A stretch of DNA of 11,651 bases from positions 1 through 11,651 of the forward strand of contig DIUK01000006.1 in assembly GCA_002422995.1 (NCBI GenBank), given 5' to 3'. Positions 1 to 6,718 of the stretch are shown here, one piece after another (positions within the stretch are counted from its first letter, which is position 1; each line of letters opens with the position of its first letter). This stretch comes from Rhodocyclaceae bacterium UBA6160. Its GTDB lineage: Bacteria; Pseudomonadota; Gammaproteobacteria; Burkholderiales; Rhodocyclaceae. Both the position numbers and the translations under genes were made by a program. The notes below the pieces were generated by a model. It did no database searches and was not told the DNA's origin. It saw nothing but the letters and a program-made list of their open reading frames with translations.

Positions 1-334
1 GGATGCCATCGCGGCGAATCGCTATCAGTTTGTGATGCAGGTTAGTGTGCGCCATCAGTTTGAAGCCATGTTCCCGGGCGATACGCAAACGCATATTGAT
101 GCCTTTGTTCTGCCGCCTGAAAGCTTGCAAAAAATAACTAACCCCATCCTCGCCACCCATGCCCGCGAGGATTTTTTCATTCCGCTGACAACTTCGGAAT
201 ACATGGTCAAGCACTTGCCCAACGCCCAAATGCACGTGTTCAGCCAGTGCGGCCACTGGATACAAATTGAACAACGCAAGGCTTTTAATAATCTCGTTAA
301 ACTCTTCTTTGATGGCGGTTTAGATCAACATTAG
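1..334 (+). CDS. Alpha/beta hydrolase, C-terminal part only (gene enters from the left edge)
   Basis: This is the last 110 codons of an alpha/beta-fold hydrolase. The frame is open from base 2 and no real start is visible; a GTG at 32 and an ATG at 35 are internal codons. The visible part holds two of the three catalytic elements of the fold. The acid lies in the HAREDFFIP stretch (Asp codon at 170-172), just after a hydrophobic strand. The catalytic His lies in CGHW (codon at 254-256). The nucleophile elbow (GxSxG) would lie upstream, outside the window. The end of the protein (GHWIQIEQ, then a helix) resembles meta-cleavage-product hydrolases and other small esterases, but the substrate cannot be read from this fragment. 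It ends 50 bases before the ene-reductase gene on the same strand, so the two may be cotranscribed. Fold assignment is confident; specific function is unknown. Confidence 0.85.
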   Translation, partial: DAIAANRYQFVMQVSVRHQFEAMFPGDTQTHIDAFVLPPESLQKITNPILATHAREDFFIPLTTSEYMVKHLPNAQMHVFSQCGHWIQIEQRKAFNNLVKLFFDGGLDQH

Positions 335-384
335 CATCAAAAAAAGCATTCCCTTTTCTATTTTTAATCAACTCACTCAACATC

Positions 385-1476
385 ATGACGACCAAAAACA
401 TCGATTTATTTTCCCCCGTTCAACTCGGCCCCTACACCTTGAAAAACCGCATGGCCATGGCGCCCATGACGCGCAACCGCGCAGGCGAAAAAAACGAGCC
501 GCATGCGCTAAACGTCGAGTATTACCGTCAGCGCGCAAGCGCTGGGCTGATCATTACCGAGGGCGCGATTGTGGCGGCTGAAGCGGCCGGTTACCCCGGC
601 ACACCCGGCATTTACAGCGCGGAACAAGTGGCAGGCTGGCGGCAAGTGACGGACGCCGTGCATCAAGAAGGCGGACGGATTTTTCTGCAGCTGTGGCATT
701 GCGGCCGCGCGTCGCACAAGTCGCTTTTGCCTAATGGCATGCTGCCCGTTGCGCCTTCTGCCATTAAGCCGGCAGGCGAAACCCTGACCTATACGGGCAT
801 GCAGGCGTTTGAAACCCCTCACGCGCTGACCCTCGCAGAAATCTCCGGCATTATCGAGATGTTCCGTCACGGTGCACAATGCGCGTTAGAAGCCGGGTTT
901 GACGGCGTGGAAATCCACGGCGCGAACGGCTATTTGCTTGACCAGTTTTTGCGCGATGGTTCCAACCAGCGCACGGATGCTTACGGCGGCTCGATTGCCA
1001 ACCGCGCCCGCTTCATGCTGGAAGTCACCGAAGCCGTCTGCGGCGTGTGGGGGGCTAACCGCGTCGGCATCCGTCTCTCGCCCCTGCAAGTCTTTAACGA
1101 TATGAAAGACAGCAATCCCGAAGCCACCTTCACCTACGCCGTTGAAGCGCTTAACCGCTTCGGCCTGGCCTATTTGCACATTGCCGAAATGGGCAGCGAT
1201 AAACCCGGCGCTGCAGGCCCGGCGTTTGACCTCTTCAAACTGCGCGGCACCTGGAAAGGACTTTACATGACCAACTACGGTTACGACCTGGCACGCGGCA
1301 ACGCGGTATTGCAAGATGGTCGTGCCGACATGGTGTCCTTTGGTGTGCCATTTTTGGCCAACCCTGACCTGCCCCGCCGCTTTGCCACGGGTGCGGCACT
1401 TAACGCGCCAGATGTCGCCACTTTTTATGGCGGCGATGCCAAGGGCTACACCGACTACCCCGCTTTGTCGGCTTAA
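385..1476 (+). CDS. Old Yellow Enzyme family ene-reductase (N-ethylmaleimide reductase-like)
   Basis: This 363-residue protein has the usual length of the FMN-dependent Old Yellow Enzyme family (NemA, PETN reductase, xenobiotic reductase), a single cytoplasmic TIM barrel. Such enzymes use NAD(P)H to reduce activated C=C bonds of enones, maleimides or quinones and sometimes nitro groups or nitrate esters. Visible motifs are APMTR (Thr29, the flavin-tuning position, as in classical rather than YqjM-type members), QLWHCGRASH (Gln102), the substrate-binding pair His178/Asn181 in EIHGANGYLLDQF, Tyr183, the following RDGSNQRTDAYGGS signature, and Arg230 in VGIRLSP. An odd point is the phosphate-binding loop near the C terminus, which reads FGVPFLANPDLP where many relatives have FGRPF. 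The ATG at 385 has no clear Shine-Dalgarno sequence but gives the standard N terminus. The tpm gene starts 35 bases after its stop, suggesting an operon. The exact substrate is unknown. Confidence 0.95.
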   Translation: MTTKNIDLFSPVQLGPYTLKNRMAMAPMTRNRAGEKNEPHALNVEYYRQRASAGLIITEGAIVAAEAAGYPGTPGIYSAEQVAGWRQVTDAVHQEGGRIFLQLWHCGRASHKSLLPNGMLPVAPSAIKPAGETLTYTGMQAFETPHALTLAEISGIIEMFRHGAQCALEAGFDGVEIHGANGYLLDQFLRDGSNQRTDAYGGSIANRARFMLEVTEAVCGVWGANRVGIRLSPLQVFNDMKDSNPEATFTYAVEALNRFGLAYLHIAEMGSDKPGAAGPAFDLFKLRGTWKGLYMTNYGYDLARGNAVLQDGRADMVSFGVPFLANPDLPRRFATGAALNAPDVATFYGGDAKGYTDYPALSA

Positions 1477-1500
1477 AGCGCGCTTACCGCCACAGCAAGC

Positions 1501-1506
1501 AAGGAG
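1501..1506 (+). promoter_or_regulatory. Shine-Dalgarno site of tpm
   Basis: AAGGAG lies five bases before the ATG at 1512. It is the strongest ribosome-binding site in the left half of the window and fixes the tpm start. Most neighbouring genes have weak or no such site. Confidence 0.75.
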
Positions 1507-1511
1507 CAACT

Positions 1512-2177
1512 ATGGAAAACGACTTTTGGCACGAACGCTGGGAAAAGAATGAAATTGGCTTTCACCAAAGTCAGTTTCATCCCTTCTTGCTACAGTATTG
1601 GCCCAGCCTGAACCTCAAGCAAGGCAGCCGCGTGTTTGTGCCCCTGTGCGGCAAAAGCCGTGATTTGCTCTGGCTGCGCGATCAGGGGCTTGATGTTATT
1701 GGCGTTGAATTAAGCCAGCTTGCCGTTGAAGACTTTTTCAAGGAGAACCAGCTCACCGCGACAGTCACACAACATGGTGAACTCGAGCTATATGAAAGCC
1801 CGGGCATCCGTATTTTTTGCGGTGATTTTTTCAAGCTCACAGCGGCAGACTTGGCAGGCGTCACTGGCGTATTCGACCGCGCCTCGCTCGTCGCCCTGCC
1901 GCCTGCCATGCGGCGAGACTATGCTGCACACATGCAAAAAATTCTGCCACCCGGCACGCAAACGCTGCTGGTGTGCTTTGCCTATCCACAGGAACAAATG
2001 GACGGGCCACCCTTCAGTGTTGGCAATGCAGAAGTGAACGCGCTATTTGCACCGACCAGCGAGATTACATTTTTAACCGAAATAGATGCGCTCAATAACG
2101 AACCGCGCTTTAAGCAACGCGGGTTAACCAGCCTGCATGAAAAAGTCTTTCGCCTGCGCTACCCAGCCCAAGCGTAA
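1512..2177 (+). CDS. tpm: Thiopurine S-methyltransferase (bacterial TPMT)
   Basis: This 221-residue cytoplasmic, SAM-dependent methyltransferase is close to the usual bacterial Tpm length. The N terminus (FWHERWEKNEIGFHQ) is the family hallmark. It is followed by the class I SAM-binding motif I variant VFVPLCGKSRDL around residues 42-53, an acidic strand end at VIGVELS, and a FDRASLVALPP segment typical of TPMT. The family methylates thiopurines. In bacteria it is linked to methylation of selenium and tellurium oxyanions to volatile forms, notably in Pseudomonas. The physiological substrate here is not established. The start is fixed by an AAGGAG site. The gene sits between an ene-reductase and two aldo/keto reductases on the same strand, which fits a role in detoxification. 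No frameshift or missing motif is seen. Confidence 0.95.
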   Translation: MENDFWHERWEKNEIGFHQSQFHPFLLQYWPSLNLKQGSRVFVPLCGKSRDLLWLRDQGLDVIGVELSQLAVEDFFKENQLTATVTQHGELELYESPGIRIFCGDFFKLTAADLAGVTGVFDRASLVALPPAMRRDYAAHMQKILPPGTQTLLVCFAYPQEQMDGPPFSVGNAEVNALFAPTSEITFLTEIDALNNEPRFKQRGLTSLHEKVFRLRYPAQA

Positions 2178-2207
2178 AAGTCGGCTATGGTGATACGGCG
2201 ACAAACA

Positions 2208-2228
2208 ATTAAAACCGTCGATTAAAAC
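2208..2228 (+). repeat. Short direct repeat (ATTAAAAC, two copies)
   Basis: ATTAAAAC occurs at 2208-2215 and again at 2221-2228, thirteen bases apart, in the 78-base spacer between tpm and the first aldo/keto reductase gene. It is AT-rich, unlike the flanking genes. It could be part of a promoter or a regulator site, but two copies of an 8-mer are weak evidence and it may be chance. Confidence 0.3.
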
Positions 2229-2255
2229 GAACTTAGCCTTGGAGAAAAAGAGATC

Positions 2256-3203
2256 ATGCAAAAAAGAAGCTTAGGACATTCCAATATCAAGGTCGCCCCG
2301 CTCATGTTTGGCGGCAATGTGTTTGGCTGGACGCTGGATGAAGCGCAATCCTTCGAGATACTCGACGCCTTCATGGCCGCAGGCTTTGATTTCATCGACA
2401 CGGCCGACGTGTACTCGCGTTTTATCCCTGGCAACCAGGGCGGTGAATCTGAAACCATCCTCGGCAAATGGATGAAGGCGCGCGGCAACCGCAGCCGGGT
2501 GATTCTTTCCACCAAAGTCGGCATGGATATGGGCGATGGTCGGCAGGGACTCTCCAAAGACTACATTTTCAAAGCGGTAGAAGCCTCGTTGCGGCGCTTG
2601 CAAACCGATTACATTGATCTTTACCAAGCCCATCTGGACGACGAAAATACGCCGCTCACCGAAACGCTGGAAGCGTTCGATCAACTCATCAAGCAAGGCA
2701 AAGTGCGCGTGATTGGCGCTTCCAACTACACGCCAGAACGGCTGGAAGAAGCGCTAAAAGTCAGCAAGGATCACGGCCTGCCTGCGTATCAGAGTTTGCA
2801 GCCACTGTATAACCTGTATGACCGCGCGGCCTACGAAGATGGCTTGCAAGCGGTTTGCCAGAAGCATGGTCTGGGCGTGATCCCTTATTTTGCGCTGGCC
2901 AGCGGCTTTCTCACCGGCAAATACCGCACTGAGGCCGATTGCAGCTCCGCACGCGGCGGCCTGGTCAAACGCTATCTTGATGCCCGCGGCCTGCGTATTC
3001 TTGCCGCGCTCGATACGGTTGCCAAAGATAAAGCGACAACCCCCGCCGTCATCGCGCTGGCCTGGCTCATGGCCCGCCCCACCATTACCGCCTCCATTGC
3101 CAGCGCGACTTCGCTGGCGCAGCTGCAAGGGCTGATTCATGCGACAGAAATCAATCTGGATCAGGCATCTGTCGAGTTATTAAATCAGGCAAGTGCTGCT
3201 TGA
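2256..3203 (+). CDS. Aldo/keto reductase
   Basis: This 315-residue protein is a typical monomeric (beta/alpha)8 aldo/keto reductase of the bacterial aryl-alcohol dehydrogenase-like group, expected to reduce aldehydes or ketones with NADPH in the cytoplasm. The full catalytic tetrad is present: Asp48 and Tyr53 in FIDTADVY, Lys87 in STKVG, and His126 in LYQAH. GASNYTPERL and the PYFALASGFLTGKYR stretch are standard parts of the barrel. The ATG at 2256 is preceded by GGAG at 2241-2244 (11-base spacer) and a closer GAG at 2250-2252. The 78-base spacer after tpm is large enough for its own promoter, but none is clear. A second, only distantly similar aldo/keto reductase follows 20 bases downstream. 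The substrate cannot be told from sequence. Confidence 0.93.
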   Translation: MQKRSLGHSNIKVAPLMFGGNVFGWTLDEAQSFEILDAFMAAGFDFIDTADVYSRFIPGNQGGESETILGKWMKARGNRSRVILSTKVGMDMGDGRQGLSKDYIFKAVEASLRRLQTDYIDLYQAHLDDENTPLTETLEAFDQLIKQGKVRVIGASNYTPERLEEALKVSKDHGLPAYQSLQPLYNLYDRAAYEDGLQAVCQKHGLGVIPYFALASGFLTGKYRTEADCSSARGGLVKRYLDARGLRILAALDTVAKDKATTPAVIALAWLMARPTITASIASATSLAQLQGLIHATEINLDQASVELLNQASAA

Positions 3204-3223
3204 ATTACTCATGTGCTCATGAA

Positions 3224-4222
3224 ATGAAAAATCGCACCTTAGGCCAGTCCAGCCTATCCGTTGCCGAAATAGGCCTGGGCTGCATGGGCATGAGCGAATT
3301 TTATGGCCCGAGCGATGATCAGCAATCGCTCGCTACCCTTACCCGAGCGCTGGATCTCGGGGTCAATTTTTTTGATTCGGCTGATACTTATGGTCTGGGT
3401 CATAACGAGCGCTTGCTGGGGCAGTTTTTAAAACAAGGCGGTGTGGGACGTCGACGGCAGGTGGTTGTCGCTACCAAATTTGGTATCGTGCGCGAAGCAG
3501 GCAAGTACGAGCGGCGCATCGACAACAGCCCGGCCTATGTACGCGCGGCATGCGAAGCATCTTTGCAGCGCCTGGGGGTGGATGAGATTGATCTTTATTA
3601 TTGCCATCGACGCCAAGCCGATGTGCCGATTGAAGACACCGTGGGTGCAATGTCTGATCTTGTCCATGCAGGCAAAGTGCGGCAAATTGGCTTGTCCGAA
3701 ATATCCATGACCACCTTGCAACGAGCCTCAAAAATCCATCCGATTGCGGCGGTACAAAGCGAGTATTCGTTGTGGTCACGCGAGCCTGAAAACGGCCTGC
3801 TCGCAGCATGTGCTGAGCTGGGCACCACGTTTGTGGCTTACAGCCCGCTGGGCCGCGCGTTTCTCACCGGCACGGTGCGTAGTGACTCTTTGGCAGAGAA
3901 TGATTTTCGACAATTCAACCCGCGCTTTCAGGGTGATGCGGAAATTGCGAATCAGGCACTCGTCGAAAAGCTGCGTCAGTTTGCACAAACGCGTGACGTG
4001 ACTAACGCGCAAATCGCGCTGGCCTGGTTGCTGAATAAACACCCGCACGTCGTGCCCATTCCGGGCACTCGCCAAATTCGTTATCTGGAACAAAACGTCG
4101 CAGCTTCAGCGATCACGCTCACTAGCGAAGAACTGGCGACATTAGATGCGCTGTTCTTGCCTGAGCACGTAACCGGCACCCGTTACCCTGAGGCGGGCAT
4201 GGTGGGTGTGGAGCGCGATTGA
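3224..4222 (+). CDS. Aldo/keto reductase, AKR13-like
   Basis: This 332-residue aldo/keto reductase is of a different subfamily from its upstream neighbour. GLGCMGMSEFYGP near the N terminus and LYYCHR around the catalytic His are characteristic of the AKR13/YakC-like group. The tetrad is complete: Asp51, Tyr56 (FFDSADTYG), Lys85 (VATKFG) and His128. FVAYSPLGRAFLTG and IPGTRQ near the C terminus match the NADPH-binding end of the barrel. A longer reading could begin at a TTG (3200) overlapping the upstream stop. I prefer ATG 3224 because the protein then starts with MKNRTLGQSSLSV, the normal first strand of the family. Neither start has a good ribosome-binding site, so translation may be coupled to the upstream reductase. 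Its natural carbonyl substrate is unknown. Confidence 0.92.
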   Translation: MKNRTLGQSSLSVAEIGLGCMGMSEFYGPSDDQQSLATLTRALDLGVNFFDSADTYGLGHNERLLGQFLKQGGVGRRRQVVVATKFGIVREAGKYERRIDNSPAYVRAACEASLQRLGVDEIDLYYCHRRQADVPIEDTVGAMSDLVHAGKVRQIGLSEISMTTLQRASKIHPIAAVQSEYSLWSREPENGLLAACAELGTTFVAYSPLGRAFLTGTVRSDSLAENDFRQFNPRFQGDAEIANQALVEKLRQFAQTRDVTNAQIALAWLLNKHPHVVPIPGTRQIRYLEQNVAASAITLTSEELATLDALFLPEHVTGTRYPEAGMVGVERD

Positions 4223-4314
4223 TTCATGCGCCAATCGCTTCGTTTGTGTCTTTTACGGCTCAAAGCAACAGGTGAATCGAGGATAATCAGCACTCAATTT
4301 CCAGTTCGCCTTTT

Positions 4315-5376
4315 ATGCCCACTACTCAATTTTTAGCTGAATTACCCAGCATCGCCCCGCTCAACCGCACCCTGGCTGCGGCATTGCAAGCAAAAATCAA
4401 TGGCAAGACCAAACCACTGGGTTCGCTCGGGCGACTGGAAAATCTGGCTTTGCAAATCGGCTTGATTCAAAACACGCTGACACCGCGCATCATGCAGCCG
4501 CATATTCTTGTCGCAGCGGGTGATCACGGCGCAGCACGCGCCGGTGTTTCCGCGTATCCGCAAGAAGTCACTTGGCAAATGGTGGAAAATTTTTTAGCCG
4601 GAGGTGCCGCGATCAATGTGCTGGCGCGGCAAGCCCATGCGCAGCTGCTGATTGCTGATGCCGGCGTGGCACATGATTTCGGAGAGCGTTCCGGATTGCT
4701 TGATGTAAAAGTCGGCGCTGGCGGGACGGCGAACTATCTTGCCGGTGCGGCCATGAGCCCTGACCAATGCGCCACAGCGATGCAGCACGGTGCCGCGATC
4801 GTGTGTGACCTTGCCGCAACAGGCTGCAATACGCTGGGTTTTGGCGAAATGGGCATCGGCAATACAGCATCCGCTTCGCTGCTCACGCATTGCCTGACTG
4901 ACCTGCCTTTGGCGGATGTCATTGGCCGTGGCACCGGGCTGGATGATGCGGGGCTGGAAAAAAAGCGCGCGCTGCTGGCCCTGGCCTTGGCTCACTGGCC
5001 GGAGCGCAACGATGCACCGCTGGATGTGCTGGCGCGGTTTGGCGGTTTTGAAATCGCGTTGCTCAGCGGCGCCATGCTGGCAGCGGCCAAAGCGGGCATG
5101 GTGCTGGTGATAGACGGCTTTATTGTCACGAGTGCCCTGCTCGTGGCCGCACGGATTGCGCCAGAAATTCTCGACTATTGCGTGTTCTCGCATTGCTCGA
5201 ATGAAACCGGACACCGGCTGCAGCTCGCCTGGCTAAAGGGCGAAGCCCTGCTTGATCTGGGCTTGCGTTTGGGCGAAGGCACGGGTGCGGCTTTGGCTTT
5301 GCCTTTACTTAATTCCGCCTGCGCTTTTTTAAATGAGATGGCGAGCTTTGATTCAGCAGGCGTAAGCCAGGCCTGA
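4315..5376 (+). CDS. cobT: Nicotinate-nucleotide--dimethylbenzimidazole phosphoribosyltransferase
   Basis: CobT transfers phosphoribose from nicotinate mononucleotide to the lower-ligand base (usually 5,6-dimethylbenzimidazole) to give alpha-ribazole phosphate for cobalamin. The 353 residues match the family length. Visible motifs in order are KTKPLGSLGRLE (31-42), AAGDHG (67-72), GVSAYPQEVTWQMV (77-90), GEMGIGNT (177-184), GRGTGLDD (204-211), HCSNETGH, and the catalytic-base motif RLGEGTGAAL, whose Glu is residue 321 here and corresponds to Glu317 of the Salmonella enzyme. The ATG at 4315 lacks a clear Shine-Dalgarno sequence. The 92-base spacer upstream has a GATAAT (4282-4287) that could be a -10 box but no matching -35. 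I see no cobalamin riboswitch there. The gene leads directly into cobS, so it is probably the first gene of a cobT-cobS-cobC operon. Confidence 0.97.
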   Translation: MPTTQFLAELPSIAPLNRTLAAALQAKINGKTKPLGSLGRLENLALQIGLIQNTLTPRIMQPHILVAAGDHGAARAGVSAYPQEVTWQMVENFLAGGAAINVLARQAHAQLLIADAGVAHDFGERSGLLDVKVGAGGTANYLAGAAMSPDQCATAMQHGAAIVCDLAATGCNTLGFGEMGIGNTASASLLTHCLTDLPLADVIGRGTGLDDAGLEKKRALLALALAHWPERNDAPLDVLARFGGFEIALLSGAMLAAAKAGMVLVIDGFIVTSALLVAARIAPEILDYCVFSHCSNETGHRLQLAWLKGEALLDLGLRLGEGTGAALALPLLNSACAFLNEMASFDSAGVSQA

Positions 5377-5410
5377 TGTTTGTAAAAATGTTTGTAAAAT
5401 GTTTATAAAA
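5376..5410 (+). repeat. Triplicated start sequence at the cobT-cobS junction
   Basis: Three near-identical units run head to tail: ATGTTTGTAAAA (5376-5387), ATGTTTGTAAA (5388-5398) and ATGTTTATAAAA (5399-5410). The first ATG shares its A with the cobT stop (TGATG). The middle unit is one A short. The first two ATGs therefore open an 11-codon frame (MFVKMFVKCL, stop at 5406-5408), and only the third is in frame with CobS. This looks like tandem duplication of an ancestral overlapping cobS start followed by loss of one A. Confidence 0.8.
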
Positions 5411-6178
5411 ATCCGCACGCAACTAATCTATTTTTTTGCGGCGCTGCGCTTTTTTACTCGTTTGCCAATTCCGGCCTGGGTAGGTCATAGTCAGGATCAA
5501 CTCAACCACGCCGCACGTTATTTTCCGTTGGTGGGCATACTGGTTGGCCTCATAGCGGCCACCGTAACGCTGCTTGCTGCGCTGGTTCTGCCGGTATCTA
5601 TCGCCATTGTGCTCGGCATGGCAGCGAGTATTTTAGCTACTGGCGCCTTTCATGAAGACGGCTTTGCCGATGCCTGCGATGGCTTTGGTGGTGGCTGGGA
5701 TAAATCGCAGGTGCTTGCCATCATGAAAGATTCACGCGTTGGCAGCTATGCGACGGTAGGCGTGGCGCTGCTGCTGCTCGCCAAATGGAATGCGCTGGTT
5801 GAGATAGCGGCCAGTTTCGATCTGCCAACACTTGGCTTGACTTTGATTGCCGCGCACGCCACATCACGCCTGGCGGCAACCTGTCTGATTTTCACGCTGA
5901 ATTATGTGCGCGAAGATGCCGCAGCAAAAGCCAAACCGCTGGCCGTGCGCATGATGCCCCATGAGCTGCTCATTGCCGCAATGACTGGCTTGACGCCCTG
6001 TATCTTGCTGCCCGCAAGCCATCTGCTGATTGCACTCGTGGCAGTAGCTTTATGCACCTGGCTTGCTGCCCGCTATTTTGTCCGTCGCATCGGCGGCTAC
6101 ACGGGTGATTGCCTCGGTGCAACGCAACAGATTGCCGAGCTGGCTTTTTACCTGGGTCTCTTATGCAGCTTTACCTGA
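5399..6178 (+). CDS. cobS: Adenosylcobinamide-GDP ribazoletransferase (cobalamin synthase)
   Basis: CobS is the inner-membrane enzyme that joins adenosylcobinamide-GDP to alpha-ribazole (or its phosphate) to complete the cobalamin nucleotide loop. The 259-residue protein is slightly longer than the E. coli form (about 247). It has the family motifs FFTRLPIP (18-25), YFPLVGILVG (41-50), the acidic metal/substrate motif HEDGFADACDGFGGG (85-99) and DSRVGSYA (111-118). Several hydrophobic segments around them fit a polytopic membrane protein. The ATG at 5399 is the third of three repeated ATG units. The earlier two are out of frame, so this is the only start that reads into CobS without a frameshift. 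No Shine-Dalgarno sequence is visible, which suggests coupling to cobT translation. Its last 16 bases overlap the start of cobC. Confidence 0.96.
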   Translation: MFIKIRTQLIYFFAALRFFTRLPIPAWVGHSQDQLNHAARYFPLVGILVGLIAATVTLLAALVLPVSIAIVLGMAASILATGAFHEDGFADACDGFGGGWDKSQVLAIMKDSRVGSYATVGVALLLLAKWNALVEIAASFDLPTLGLTLIAAHATSRLAATCLIFTLNYVREDAAAKAKPLAVRMMPHELLIAAMTGLTPCILLPASHLLIALVAVALCTWLAARYFVRRIGGYTGDCLGATQQIAELAFYLGLLCSFT

Positions 6179-6717
6179 TTCGCCACCCGCCGCCACAAGT
6201 GGCTGAGGGCATCTGTTACGGTACAACCGACTTGCTCCTGCGGGAGTCTCCCCAGGCGATCGCCCGCACGATCAAACTGCAACTGCCTGAAGGCTTGACG
6301 GTTTTCAGCAGTCCCTTGACGCGCTGTCGTCTGCTGGCTGAAGCGTTGCACCCTGCCCCCCTGTTCGACCCGCGCTTAAAGGAATTACATTTTGGCGACT
6401 GGGAAATGCAAGCGTGGGAGGCACTGGATCGAGCCCAAATCAATGCCTGGGCCGAAAATCCTGCAGGCTACACGCCACCACATGGCGAATCTGTCCATGA
6501 ACTGCAAGCACGGGTGCGTGATTTTCTGGCTGAACAATGCGCGCAAAAAACCGCGCATGCGGCGCTGGTGACGCATGCAGGGGTCATGAAAGTGATCGTC
6601 GGACTGGCTCAGGATTTAGCGCCTGCAGAATGGATGGGGCTTAAATTTGGGTTTGGCGCGGTGGTGCCCATACAGCTAACTGCTGCCATGATGAACGGCC
6701 ATCTATTTCGGCGCTGA
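6163..6717 (+). CDS. cobC: Alpha-ribazole phosphatase-like histidine phosphatase
   Basis: This 184-residue protein of the histidine phosphatase (phosphoglycerate mutase-like) superfamily most likely dephosphorylates alpha-ribazole phosphate, the CobT product, in the cytoplasm. The catalytic His8 sits in LIRHPPP. The next residue is Pro rather than the Gly of the classic RHG motif, a variant I associate with this proteobacterial CobC subgroup. Other active-site parts are Arg54 in SSPLTRCR, Glu74 in KELHFGDWE, and the second His138 in VTHAGVMK. A longer frame starts at 6109 inside cobS, but ATG 6163 gives the proper MQLYLIRH start; it overlaps cobS by 16 bases, pointing to translational coupling. 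The cob context supports the cobC name, though a broader phosphatase role cannot be excluded. The gene ends one base before the convergent NUDIX gene. Confidence 0.88.
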   Translation: MQLYLIRHPPPQVAEGICYGTTDLLLRESPQAIARTIKLQLPEGLTVFSSPLTRCRLLAEALHPAPLFDPRLKELHFGDWEMQAWEALDRAQINAWAENPAGYTPPHGESVHELQARVRDFLAEQCAQKTAHAALVTHAGVMKVIVGLAQDLAPAEWMGLKFGFGAVVPIQLTAAMMNGHLFRR

Positions 6718-6718
6718 C

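Noticed and set aside
335..384. Possible terminator between the hydrolase and the ene-reductase (A-run, short loop, T-runs)
   Set aside because: The only pairing is AAAAG with CTTTT, five weak base pairs without a GC stem. That is not enough to call an intrinsic terminator.
886..1509. Antisense open frame (207 codons) across the ene-reductase gene
   Set aside because: It lies opposite conserved Old Yellow Enzyme motifs and shows no recognisable domain.
3200..3223. Longer second aldo/keto reductase starting at TTG 3200
   Set aside because: The extra eight residues do not resemble the family N terminus, and the ATG at 3224 gives the standard MKNRTLG start.
2256..4222. Two aldo/keto reductases as a recent tandem duplication
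   Set aside because: They share the fold and tetrad only. The N-terminal motifs and the residues around the active site place them in different subfamilies.
4223..4314. Possible promoter (GATAAT at 4282-4287) or cobalamin riboswitch upstream of cobT
   Set aside because: There is no -35-like hexamer at proper spacing; the nearest TTGTGT is 32 bases away. The 92-base spacer is too short for a typical cobalamin riboswitch, and I see no B12-box-like sequence.
4594..5214. Antisense open frame (206 codons) across cobT
   Set aside because: It is a shadow of a well-conserved gene; the sequence has low-meaning composition and no domain.
6109..6162. N-terminal extension of cobC inside cobS
   Set aside because: The extension is a frame shadow of the cobS C terminus. 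The histidine phosphatase domain begins at the ATG at 6163.
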